NCBI RefSeq assembly: GCF_052065755.1 | Contig: NZ_JBQHTK010000013.1 | Coordinates: 1-64,000, forward strand | DNA: 64,000 nt | Direction of reading: 5' to 3' | Origin: Allocoprococcus sp004560705 | GTDB lineage: Bacteria; Bacillota; Clostridia; Lachnospirales; Lachnospiraceae | In this document: positions 42,933 through 50,980 of the stretch, one piece after another | How the letters are laid out: the number at the start of each line of letters is the position of its first letter | How positions within the stretch are numbered: the first letter of the stretch is position 1 | Translations under genes and position numbers: made by a program | Notes under the pieces: model-generated | The model's database searches: none | Told to the model about the DNA's origin: nothing | The model's input: the letters and a program-made list of their open reading frames with translations, nothing else

Positions 42933-44360
42933 TTAGCGTCTGTTGCTCATACGCTTTTTGGTAATCAGCAACACAGCCGCACCGATGACCAGAATAGCGC
43001 CCACAACATAGAAGATAGTGGTACCCATGCCACCGGTGGACGGGAGCTCGGTACCGGTTGCGTTCGGTACTTCAACTGTCAGGGCATTGGTATCCAGAAC
43101 CGTTACATTAACAGGGTCTTTCAGTTTGTTGTAACCGGCGGGAGCCGCAGTCTCAACCAGCGTGTATTTATCCAGGTCAACGCCCTTGATGACGATTTTG
43201 CCGGAATCAACGGTGGTAAAGCTGTCAACCGCACCTGGTTCATCTCCATTGGCTACGCGGTATTCGGTATTGGAAACCTTGATCAGCTTGACAACGTTGC
43301 CACTTGCATCCTTCAGCTGGAAGGTAGCGCCGGCCAGAGGATTCTTTTCTGTATCATTTGCAGCGTACTTCAGAACGTCAAACTGATAGGTTTTGGTAAC
43401 GGTCTCGCTCCACTCGGTCTCGCTCTTTTCGCCCCAGGTCAGTTTTGCGTCGTTCTTCTCGCCAGCAGTAATATTGGCATTTTCATTCAGTACGGCACTG
43501 TAAGTAACGGTCAGGGTCGTGTCAGTAGTCAGGCTGTCCAAATAAGTCTGAGTAAACCGGATCTCAAAATCACATCCATCGGTCAGACCAGTGGTGACAA
43601 CGGTGTAGTCGGTCTCCTCGGTCAGGTAAGCGGTCGTGTTAGAGTTCAGGTCAGCAATTTTAACGCTGTTCGCGCCGCTAAAGGTCAGGCCATTTTCCAT
43701 CTTATCGTGCATAACAACGTTCTTGGCACCTTTTTTGAGGGTGATGGTGGTCTGGAAGTTCACAGTATCGCCAATCTGGGCACTGTTACTCTTGCCCCAG
43801 CCATTACCTTCTGCTTCAGCCTGAGAATCCTCCTGAACCTTCTTGTCAAGAGTATGATCGACGTTCTTCTCGTTCACGGTAGCATCAGGCTTGGTAGGAG
43901 TGGTATCTACAATTGCCAAATTACCGTTGGTGGAAGTAATCAGGTAGTAGCCAGCGTCCAGATTTAAAAAAGTGAATGAGCCATCGGCTGTTGGGGTCTC
44001 TGTAGCAACAACGGTCTTTCCACTGACAGCGGCTGCGGCTGCCTTACCAAAGGCTTCCATGCTGACGGCATCTTTTTTGTCCGCTTTCCAGGTCACATAG
44101 CCCTGCATATCGATATCCACATAGTCTTTGCCAGCGCCGGTGGTAAAGAAATCGTTCCACTCGCTGTTTACAGTGTAGCTGTAGGCTGTATTAACTTCAT
44201 TGACACTCAGATCAAGCATCTTATAGAGCTTATAGGTTTCGCCTTTCTGTGCGCCATTGACAGTAATCGAATTGGTGCCAGTGGCAAAAGCAGTGGTAGC
44301 CGTGGCAAAAACCATAATTATGGCAAGTAGCAAGCTGGCAAATTTTTTCGCATGTTTCAT
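42933..44360 (-). CDS. Major pilin, SpaH/EbpB family (LPSTG)
   Basis: A 475-residue exported pilin. Signal peptide (KFASLLLAIIMVFATATTAFA) is followed by a variable N-terminal domain. A pilin-motif-like stretch, TKPDATVNEKNVDHTLDKKVQ, may supply the polymerising Lys. A central domain and a Cna-B/SpaA domain follow, the latter with FDVLKYA and the E-box LVETAAPAGYNKL that forms an internal isopeptide bond. The tail is ELPSTGGMG, a membrane helix and KKRMSNRR. ATG at 44360 is preferred because AAAGGA lies nine bases upstream. It is 58 bases downstream of the adhesin gene. Confidence 0.9.
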   Translation of the reverse strand: MKHAKKFASLLLAIIMVFATATTAFATGTNSITVNGAQKGETYKLYKMLDLSVNEVNTAYSYTVNSEWNDFFTTGAGKDYVDIDMQGYVTWKADKKDAVSMEAFGKAAAAAVSGKTVVATETPTADGSFTFLNLDAGYYLITSTNGNLAIVDTTPTKPDATVNEKNVDHTLDKKVQEDSQAEAEGNGWGKSNSAQIGDTVNFQTTITLKKGAKNVVMHDKMENGLTFSGANSVKIADLNSNTTAYLTEETDYTVVTTGLTDGCDFEIRFTQTYLDSLTTDTTLTVTYSAVLNENANITAGEKNDAKLTWGEKSETEWSETVTKTYQFDVLKYAANDTEKNPLAGATFQLKDASGNVVKLIKVSNTEYRVANGDEPGAVDSFTTVDSGKIVIKGVDLDKYTLVETAAPAGYNKLKDPVNVTVLDTNALTVEVPNATGTELPSTGGMGTTIFYVVGAILVIGAAVLLITKKRMSNRR

Positions 44361-44418
44361 TGTTTTCATTCCTTTCATTAATAAATTTTATTTTGGTAAA
44401 TCAACATGTTACTACGCA

Positions 44419-47400
44419 TTAGAAAGATTCGGAATCCTCCTTTCTGCGCGAAATATATATATACAACAGGAGGAACGCTGCGCCTGTAAGCAGCAGGAAG
44501 CCTCCCGTGGTATACGGTACAGTACCGGCTCCGCCGGTGTCGGGCAGCTCATAGCCCGTGGTGTTGGTACAGATTACAGAAGCTATACTGTCATTGCCAC
44601 CTGTGATGTCACAGGTAACAGTCTGACCATAGACTTCCTTATCATTTATTTTCCACCCTACGGAATAACCGTCGGCATTGGTCTCTTTGATCGACACTTG
44701 CGCGCCAGCCGGAAGTCCTGTGATGGTAACCATCTCACCGTGATAAAGCTTTACAGTGGCAACCGCATAACTATCTTGTTGCTTTGTAAAAGACAGCACA
44801 TTGCCCGTGTGGGTCTGGCCGGAATTTGTGGTTGTATAGGCCGCCGTGTAGTCCGTAGCTTTCCAGTTTGCTCCCACTTGGAACTTAAGCTCAAACGAAA
44901 ACTCACCATCTGTACTTCCACCTGCGGTGTTTTTGACAATCTTGGTCAGTGCCAGATCTCCGGTGGAAAATGTGTTGGTGACGGTAATATTGACCGTGTT
45001 ACCAACCCCCGTAACGGTTCCGCTGGCATTGTCTGAGTAAGCGGGGGTGTACCCTTCTCTGCCGGTCAGCGGAGTTCCGTTCCCGTCGGCTACTTCTTCT
45101 ACCTTATAGTAGGTGCCAGCCAGCAGCTTTACCTTGGCCGTCTCCCCGGCGGCAATCTTTATGATGCCTGCCTGTTCCACAGAACGGGTTGTTCCATTAT
45201 CTCCCACATAATAGGTGGTTCCAACTGAGATCGGTACCAGGCTATTCGCGTCCGGCCCAAGCAGTACCTTCATATAATAGTATTCCGGTTCGCCGTTGAG
45301 AGAGCTACCCACCTGGGTTTTGGTGATTGCCAGAGTGCTGAGCTTTTCTGTGTCCACCCTGTTGGTATAGTTGACCAGATTGCCAGCATCCGCATCCAGT
45401 CCTGGACTATTGTAGCCGGTGAAGTCAGCTGTAGTGGTATCATTTTTGCAGGTTCCTGTATCGCTGCCGACGCTGTAGATCACCTCATTATACTGACCGG
45501 TCAGGCCGGTAGGCAGAACCTCCTGAACCACATACTTTTTGACGCTTTCGTTTTGGCCAAACCGGGCAAGCATATTGGTGAACTCTGCCATCTGTCCGGC
45601 TTTCAGGGTGAAATAGCCGCCTTCGCCCACCGTTCGCGTCTCATTCGCCGTCAGGCCCGCACCGGAGAGGGTGTAGGAATCGCCTTCATTGATTAATAGC
45701 CGATCGGTGGGATTTCCGTTTGCATCTGCCTTGACTACCCGGAACTTGTACTCCATGGTATTTTCCAGATGCTTGACCACATCGGTGTCTGTATCCGCAT
45801 TCGCTGTCAGCGTCTTGGCCACCTGCAGTGACTTTTCCGGCAGGATTGGAAGGTTGAAATCAATGGAACAGTTGGCAACCGCGCAGCCGCGCTCCATATA
45901 GAAGAAGCTCAGCTTGTGCTTGGTGTAGTCAGCGAAGATATTGCCGTTCCAACCGCCAGTTGGATCTTTCCCTGCTTCTTCATAGCATTTTTTGATTGTT
46001 GTCGAGAAAGAGGTTACACCCTCCTTTCCAACAACACCGTTCCAATCCAGGTACTGCTTAATCTCTCCCGTAGCAAAGTTGATAGAGCCAGTAACCGTAC
46101 CGTGGGTACCACCCAAATCGAGAACAAGAACATTGTCGACAAACACCCAGACATCATCATCACCGGAGAAGTGGAATACCATTTCTTCGCCATTCAGTTT
46201 TCCGTCTCTGCTCTGATAGAAATCCACGTCCATCCGCATACCGAACCAGTAGTTCACATCGGCGGATTCCAGATTGTAAGCGCGCGCATCGTCGAGGTAT
46301 GTCCCAACCACCTGACCATCGGTGTAGTTGAATGGCAGGAAGTCATAGTATTTCTGTGCACTTCCATAAGTGGATGTGGAGTAGTTGCGCTCCACATAAT
46401 TACGGACACGGAACATTTTGCTATTAATGTCATAGTCCACAGCATTGTAAGCGCTGTTGTAATAGTAATGGGTTCCAATTTTTTGCAAGATGGTATTGGT
46501 AGGCTTGTAAGCCGTGACCGCACCGTCGCCACTGCTGAACAGATATCTTAGGCTACGATCCGACCGAGGGAGATTTTCATCCGTAACTTCTGGTGATTTT
46601 GCTCCACCCAGCGCATTCCGATTCGGATCGAGGAAAGGATAGTTGTCTGTCAACGTCCGCTCCACTGTCGCGTGATTTACAGTGAAACCATCCTCATCAT
46701 AACGGTTGTCTCTGTCTCCGTTTTGAAGGTTGCGGTTGCTTTCCTGTTGGCCGCGGAACTGAAAATATGGCGTGATCGACCGCCAACTATCACCATCGCC
46801 GCTACCACTGGGTCGGTTGATCTTTGTGCTGTAGTCAAAGAGCTGGAATTCGATCGCGGAATCTGCTACAGCAGCCACATCGTCATCTCTGGCACTTGCG
46901 GTGGCGGTGTTATTTTTTGGAGAGAAGGTAAAATAGGCTAATGCTTTTCCAGTACTAATTTTTTCTTGGGTGACGTCAGCCCCAGACATCCAATTTATTT
47001 GTACCGTATCGCCATCCCCATCTAATTGCGTCTCATCATATGGCGACGGCCAATCTGCATTCGGATCATACAAACCAACCTGTTTAGCATAGGTTTTCTT
47101 GACCAGCAGGAGATAAGCTTCTTGATTTTGCACGCCCATATCGGGAGAAGCCTCTCCTGCTTGGATTACCTGATACCTGCCATTCCGACATTCGATTCGA
47201 TATGCGTTCCAATCATTATAATCGAACCCATTATTACCAAAGAATTTCCCGATGTTGACGATATTGTTATACGTAATATCATCATCCGATTTCAGTCTCG
47301 GATTGAGCAAGATAACATTGGTCGTGTCACCATACGTGTTAAAGGCGTCTATCGGATAAATATTGTTTTCCGGCGGGACAATCGTGTTTCCATTCACGGC

Positions 47401-48543
47401 TGTATAGGAAAGGTAGACATCCGCTGTATAGTTTGTGCCTTCCATCCACTCTGTCCAACTGCCATTCTCCACAGCGTATTGCCATTTATTCATATCCTTG
47501 TTGTATCTGACCTGGGCAATTGTTATCTTCACGCCATTGAGAAGAACATAAGCAGAATCATAAGCATAGCCGGAATGATTGATGCGATTGGCATATTGGC
47601 TCAGAGTGACACTTTCCAACTCAGAATATGTAGCAAGCGCGGTTTCGCTATTCCCTTCCAATATGCTATTCTCGTTAGTGTCCACGTAGTGAAGGATTAG
47701 TTTATAGCTATCCTGCCATGTCACCGTAAAGGTTGAGAAGCTTTTCACTTCAAAGGCAGCGGCAACATCTGCTGTAGTCTCTGTACCGTTGTCCAATGCC
47801 TCCACCTGCCCGGTCTCCTGGGCGGCATCCGCTACCGTCTCTACCGTCACCGCACCGGCGGCCAGGGCGGACGACGCTTCCTCATCCGGCATCCGATGTG
47901 CTGTGTCTGTCTGCTCATGGTGCTGCACAGCCAGAGTATCCGCATTCGCCTCTTCCGGCAGCAGCCCCATCGCGTTGATGCAGACATAGACGCTGCTCTC
48001 AGGTTCGATTTCCGCACCATCCACTGTAAAATGGATATCCAGTGCTGCAAATCCATCATATACGGTATCGGTCAGAGCCTGCTGTGCTGCTTCATAAGCT
48101 TCACTTCCCTGTTCCAGCAGTTCTGCCGTAAGCACCGCATTGTCCGGCAGTGCATCTTCAGAAGCATATACCATAACTCCAAACCGGTTGTCAGGGTCGA
48201 TATAACTATAATTTGCATCATATCCATCAGGGATCTGAGCGCCTTCAGGCAGAACCATATTCAGATTTCCTTGCTCCGGAGCTTTCTCCGTACTCTGACA
48301 TTCTTCACTGTGAATGTGCTCCTCCATCCCACAGGTCAGTTCCTCCGTCTGAAAGCAGGCATCGGTGTGAGTATGTTCTGGAATGTCGCACTGCTTCTCC
48401 ATCGTGACAGCGGGCAAAATCAGCGCATATGTAGTACAGAACACCACGATTACCGCCAGACTTATTACAACCTTATGCCACCACTTCTTACGTCGTCTCT
48501 CCTTCATATACTGATCCGCATTTTGAAGGACATCTTGTTTCAT
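44419..48543 (-). CDS. Large pilus-tip adhesin with fibro-slime domain (LPDTG)
   Basis: A 1374-residue surface protein. A basic N-terminus and membrane segment (VVISLAVIVVFCTTYALILPAV, about residues 26-47) act as signal. Next come two Cys/His motifs, EHTHTDACF and EHIHSEEC, a beta-rich region to about 560, and a PA14-like fibro-slime domain near 750-850 (FHFSGDDDVWVFVDNVLVLDLGGTHG). Three SpaA/DUF-type beta repeats follow (SLQVAKTLTANA, LAITKTQVG, LALTKIVKNT). The end is YELPDTGGAG with a membrane helix and RRKED. Such giant adhesins usually cap sortase pili and bind host glycans or matrix. First structural gene of the operon. Confidence 0.88.
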   Translation of the reverse strand: MKQDVLQNADQYMKERRRKKWWHKVVISLAVIVVFCTTYALILPAVTMEKQCDIPEHTHTDACFQTEELTCGMEEHIHSEECQSTEKAPEQGNLNMVLPEGAQIPDGYDANYSYIDPDNRFGVMVYASEDALPDNAVLTAELLEQGSEAYEAAQQALTDTVYDGFAALDIHFTVDGAEIEPESSVYVCINAMGLLPEEANADTLAVQHHEQTDTAHRMPDEEASSALAAGAVTVETVADAAQETGQVEALDNGTETTADVAAAFEVKSFSTFTVTWQDSYKLILHYVDTNENSILEGNSETALATYSELESVTLSQYANRINHSGYAYDSAYVLLNGVKITIAQVRYNKDMNKWQYAVENGSWTEWMEGTNYTADVYLSYTAVNGNTIVPPENNIYPIDAFNTYGDTTNVILLNPRLKSDDDITYNNIVNIGKFFGNNGFDYNDWNAYRIECRNGRYQVIQAGEASPDMGVQNQEAYLLLVKKTYAKQVGLYDPNADWPSPYDETQLDGDGDTVQINWMSGADVTQEKISTGKALAYFTFSPKNNTATASARDDDVAAVADSAIEFQLFDYSTKINRPSGSGDGDSWRSITPYFQFRGQQESNRNLQNGDRDNRYDEDGFTVNHATVERTLTDNYPFLDPNRNALGGAKSPEVTDENLPRSDRSLRYLFSSGDGAVTAYKPTNTILQKIGTHYYYNSAYNAVDYDINSKMFRVRNYVERNYSTSTYGSAQKYYDFLPFNYTDGQVVGTYLDDARAYNLESADVNYWFGMRMDVDFYQSRDGKLNGEEMVFHFSGDDDVWVFVDNVLVLDLGGTHGTVTGSINFATGEIKQYLDWNGVVGKEGVTSFSTTIKKCYEEAGKDPTGGWNGNIFADYTKHKLSFFYMERGCAVANCSIDFNLPILPEKSLQVAKTLTANADTDTDVVKHLENTMEYKFRVVKADANGNPTDRLLINEGDSYTLSGAGLTANETRTVGEGGYFTLKAGQMAEFTNMLARFGQNESVKKYVVQEVLPTGLTGQYNEVIYSVGSDTGTCKNDTTTADFTGYNSPGLDADAGNLVNYTNRVDTEKLSTLAITKTQVGSSLNGEPEYYYMKVLLGPDANSLVPISVGTTYYVGDNGTTRSVEQAGIIKIAAGETAKVKLLAGTYYKVEEVADGNGTPLTGREGYTPAYSDNASGTVTGVGNTVNITVTNTFSTGDLALTKIVKNTAGGSTDGEFSFELKFQVGANWKATDYTAAYTTTNSGQTHTGNVLSFTKQQDSYAVATVKLYHGEMVTITGLPAGAQVSIKETNADGYSVGWKINDKEVYGQTVTCDITGGNDSIASVICTNTTGYELPDTGGAGTVPYTTGGFLLLTGAAFLLLYIYISRRKEDSESF

Positions 48544-48583
48544 TCGTCACCACCATCCTCTCTATTTCAACATTCGTACCTTA

Positions 48584-48796
48584 TCACTTTCCAAACCTAA
48601 ACTCTTTTTTTCCAACCAATTCATCCAGACTGACCTGATACAAATTGGACAGCGTAATTAAGATTTTCAATGATGGTTCTCTCACCCCTCTTTCATAATT
48701 TGACAACGCCTGACGGCTGATACCTACGGTCTTCGCAGTCTCTTCCATTGTCATACCTTTTTGCTTTCTCAACAATCTAAGCAAATCACCATTCAT
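48584..48796 (-). CDS. XRE-family regulator in the pilus operon
   Basis: A 70-residue helix-turn-helix protein made of one XRE domain: LLRLLRKQKGMTMEETAKTVGISRQALSNYERGVREPSL. The ATG at 48796 has AGGAG eight bases upstream; residues before it are not family-like. It lies between the signal peptidase and adhesin genes on the same strand, 40 bases before the adhesin. It probably tunes pilus expression, but its operator is unknown. Confidence 0.85.
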   Translation of the reverse strand: MNGDLLRLLRKQKGMTMEETAKTVGISRQALSNYERGVREPSLKILITLSNLYQVSLDELVGKKEFRFGK

Positions 48797-48852
48797 ACTT
48801 TTTTCTCCTCTCTTGGCATTAATCATAATGATCTTTGTTTCAGAACTCTTAA

Positions 48853-49443
48853 CTAATTAAGTACTCCGAATTCCGTTAACGGCCAGATGCGAAATACGAT
48901 TCTTCCGACAATCTGTTCGTTTGCCACACAGCCCACACTAGTACTTCGTGAATCTACAGATGTAGATCTGTGATCCCCGATACAAAACCATCGGTTATCC
49001 GGTACCTGATACGGCAGATCAATATCGCAGTCTCCATAAGCTTTTTCTTTCAAATACGGTTCATCCAGAAGTTCGCCGTCTACATAAACGTTTCCTTCTT
49101 CATCAATATCCACCCACTGACCGGGGCCTGCAATACAGCGTTTTACCAGAATCTTATTTCCCAGATAAAAGGCGATCAGATCCCCCGCTTCAAAATCTGA
49201 GCCTTTTACGGAAACAACGATATTTCCTTCTGTCAATGTCGGCGTCATGGATGACCCGTAAATCTGGAGGACCGGCATCCAGATCGTCGCAACCAGAACG
49301 GCCACTGCAGCCACAACAATCAGTGAATAAATGGTACTTCTAAGTACCTGTTTCAATCTCTTCTTATACCTTTCTCTTCCGAGTTCCGCTTTTAACTGTT
49401 CCACCGAAGGGAGTCCGGAAAATGAATCTATTCGTTCTTTCAT
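48853..49443 (-). CDS. lepB: Type I signal peptidase, pilus associated
   Basis: A 196-residue signal peptidase I with a cytoplasmic N-terminus, one membrane helix (STIYSLIVVAAVAVLVATIWM) and the catalytic Ser in YGSSMTPTL and Lys in ILVKRCIAGPGQWV. The GDHRSTSVDSRS box completes the family motifs. Signal peptidases in pilus loci process or help assemble pilins. It overlaps the preceding coiled-coil gene by four bases (ATGA). Confidence 0.92.
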   Translation of the reverse strand: MKERIDSFSGLPSVEQLKAELGRERYKKRLKQVLRSTIYSLIVVAAVAVLVATIWMPVLQIYGSSMTPTLTEGNIVVSVKGSDFEAGDLIAFYLGNKILVKRCIAGPGQWVDIDEEGNVYVDGELLDEPYLKEKAYGDCDIDLPYQVPDNRWFCIGDHRSTSVDSRSTSVGCVANEQIVGRIVFRIWPLTEFGVLN

Positions 49444-49706
49444 TCTTTACGGCTTCCTTTCTCCGCCATACGCTGAACATTTCGCAAATACTGCTTCGCA
49501 GCTCTGTCAGCCGCTTCAAAAACTCCATTGATCTGTAATGCTGCCTCCGCGAGAGAACCGGCATTCTCTATCGTAATCGCCCGGTTTCTAAGCTCTGTTT
49601 TTACCTTTTTCAGTTCGGCTTCCAGCTCCTCATTTCGTTCAATCTGCTGAATCAGCATTTCCAGAAGCTCTGCACGACTCAGCTTTCGCAATTCTTTATC
49701 TGTCAT
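49440..49706 (-). CDS. Small coiled-coil protein, first gene of the pilus operon
   Basis: An 88-residue, highly charged helical protein: KELRKLSRAELLEMLIQQIERNEELEAELKKVKTELRNRA, then AGSLAEAALQINGVFEAADRAAKQYL. No signal or membrane segment. Similar short proteins accompany Lachnospiraceae pilus or sortase loci and are sometimes named DNA repair proteins without evidence. GGAGGAG precedes the ATG, and it is coupled to lepB. It lies 157 bases from the left inverted repeat of the promoter switch. Confidence 0.75.
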   Translation of the reverse strand: MTDKELRKLSRAELLEMLIQQIERNEELEAELKKVKTELRNRAITIENAGSLAEAALQINGVFEAADRAAKQYLRNVQRMAEKGSRKE

Positions 49707-49727
49707 CTGACTCCTCCAACCCTCACC

Positions 49728-49931
49728 CTAACGACATTCAGTCAATAAATATGGGAAGCAGTAATTACTATACAGCTCCCCAAAATACTCGTTATACAGC
49801 ACAAAACAAATTACTGCTCTCTTTTCATGCTGAGTTTCAAATGCATCCATGCTGTATCCAACTACTACATAATTTCCATTATGTAGTAGAGTAAATTCTT
49901 GATGATTGATACATATTAACTTTGTAAACAT
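49728..49931 (-). CDS. Possible 67-codon leader ORF crossing the left inverted repeat
   Basis: The ATG lies inside the invertible segment, about 12 bases after the predicted transcription start. The frame runs through the whole left repeat (encoding EFTLLHNGNYVVV) and ends 21 bases before the coiled-coil gene. No ribosome site stronger than AAGAAAC precedes it and no family is recognised. If the segment flips, the base before the repeat changes and the codon becomes TAA, so the frame exists only in the ON orientation. It may be a leader peptide or chance. Confidence 0.35.
   Translation of the reverse strand: MFTKLICINHQEFTLLHNGNYVVVGYSMDAFETQHEKRAVICFVLYNEYFGELYSNYCFPYLLTECR
49863..49897 (-). 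repeat. Left 35-bp inverted repeat of the switch
   Basis: Identical over 35 bases to the reverse complement of 50155-50189; the match ends exactly at both edges. Within it, 11-bp arms TACTACATAAT and ATTATGTAGTA flank a 4-base asymmetric core, TTCC here, as expected for a recombinase crossover site. Confidence 0.95.
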
Positions 49932-49949
49932 TTTGTTTCTTAAAAGTAT

Positions 49950-49977
49950 ATCATAAGGATATAAAAAATCAAGTCAA
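49950..49977 (-). promoter_or_regulatory. Promoter inside the switch, facing the pilus operon
   Basis: TTGACT (49972-49977), a 16-base spacer and TATGAT (49950-49955) on the minus strand. Each box has five of six consensus bases. Transcription would start near 49943 and read through the left repeat into the pilus genes. Confidence 0.75.
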
Positions 49978-50154
49978 ATAGGAATAAAATTTTAAATTAT
50001 TTTCAAATGGGCACAAAATATACATTTTATACGCAAATGTATAAAAATATCAAATAAAAATACGTGAATTTATAGAAGATAAATTCATTTCAAAATAATT
50101 GGCGACTTTTCAATAAGCTGATTCAAGTTTTTTATCCAATAATTTATATCATAT

Positions 50155-50189
50155 AATTTACTCTACTACATAATGGAAATTATGTAGTA
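50155..50189 (+). repeat. Right 35-bp inverted repeat of the switch
   Basis: Partner of 49863-49897, with core GGAA between the same 11-bp arms. A TATAAT overlaps its left edge (50152-50157) on the plus strand, but without a good -35. Confidence 0.95.
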
Positions 50190-50199
50190 TTTTTTATCT

Positions 50200-50772
50200 C
50201 TACACTACAAGCCCAAGCCGTTCAATCTTCTTCCGATGCTCTCCACTGGTAGTCATAATATAAATCCGGGTAGTATCAATGCTGCTATGCCCCAAAATAT
50301 CCGCCAATTTTGCAATATCTTTCTCAATATTATAAAAAGTCCGTGCAAACAGCTTCCGCAGATTATGTGGAAATACTTTGCTTGCCACTACACCAGCCGC
50401 TTCACAGAGCGATTTCATCTGTGCCCAGATATTACTTCGATTCAGCGGATTCCCATTTCGAGTGATAAAGATTGCACCTGAAAAGATTCTCTTCTTCTTT
50501 GCATAATCCATTAACTTCCTGCGAAGTTTTCCGGGAAGCAAAATGGTTCTGTTCTTATTTTTACAGCTCACATTCACAACTCCATCGCGTGCCGCTTCTA
50601 CAGTAAAAAACCGCAGTTCTGATATTCGTATTCCTGTACTGCATATGGTTTCCAATATAAGATGAAGCTGTGGGCGATTATTAGCCGCTTGCAAAAGACG
50701 CCGATACTCCCCCTTGGTCAACTCTTTTTCTTCCGTACAATACGTGACTCGCTGCTGTTTGATATGTTTCAC
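50200..50772 (-). CDS. Tyrosine recombinase, probable invertase of the pilus switch
   Basis: A 190-residue tyrosine recombinase catalytic domain: Arg49 in CSTGIRISEL, Lys in SCKNKNRTILLP, His136 and Arg139 in FPHNLRKLFA, His162 in LGHSSIDTTR and nucleophile Tyr171. All catalytic positions are present. The start is GTG at 50772; the frame is open about 15 codons further (to TGA) without an ATG. The encoded residues there (GWSECKVKHIKQQR) look like the linker of longer clostridial recombinases, so the N-terminal core-binding domain may be missing. Its size nevertheless matches FimB/FimE (about 200 residues). The adjacent repeats are its likely target. Confidence 0.85.
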   Translation of the reverse strand: MKHIKQQRVTYCTEEKELTKGEYRRLLQAANNRPQLHLILETICSTGIRISELRFFTVEAARDGVVNVSCKNKNRTILLPGKLRRKLMDYAKKKRIFSGAIFITRNGNPLNRSNIWAQMKSLCEAAGVVASKVFPHNLRKLFARTFYNIEKDIAKLADILGHSSIDTTRIYIMTTSGEHRKKIERLGLVV

Positions 50773-50929
50773 CTTACATTCTGACCATCCATTTTTCTCT
50801 TCCTCCCAAAATCCATTTCAAATATCATACCTCTATTTTATCCATTTTCTCCGCCACGATGTATGATCTGAAATGGAATGCTGTCCTAAAACTATCTATT
50901 AACAAAGTAAATATAGACTTATACAGAAA

Positions 50930-50970
50930 AACAGAGCGTCCTGCTGCTGCAAAACCCTCTGTTCCTTCTT
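50930..50970 (-). terminator. Probable terminator of the cyclophilin gene
   Basis: 7-bp stem AACAGAG/CTCTGTT around a 20-base loop, followed by TTTTTC on the minus strand, 17 bases past the stop. Confidence 0.5.
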
Positions 50971-50980
50971 CAACAATATT

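Larger units (their letters stand above)
49863..50189. mobile_element. Invertible promoter element (phase switch)
   Basis: A 327-bp element bounded by perfect 35-bp inverted repeats, with a 257-bp AT-rich interior that codes for nothing apart from the first codons of the leader ORF. The interior carries a promoter facing the pilus operon. A tyrosine recombinase gene ends 10 bases beyond the right repeat. The design parallels fimS of E. coli and RecV-controlled switches of Clostridioides. The sequenced state is ON by promoter direction. Inversion itself is inferred. Confidence 0.85.

Noticed and set aside
50200..50772. Tyrosine recombinase as a prophage or integrative-element integrase
   Set aside because: No phage, conjugation or attachment-site genes are nearby, the tRNA-Gly is 1.9 kb away without a repeat of its end, and the adjacent 35-bp inverted repeats explain the enzyme better.
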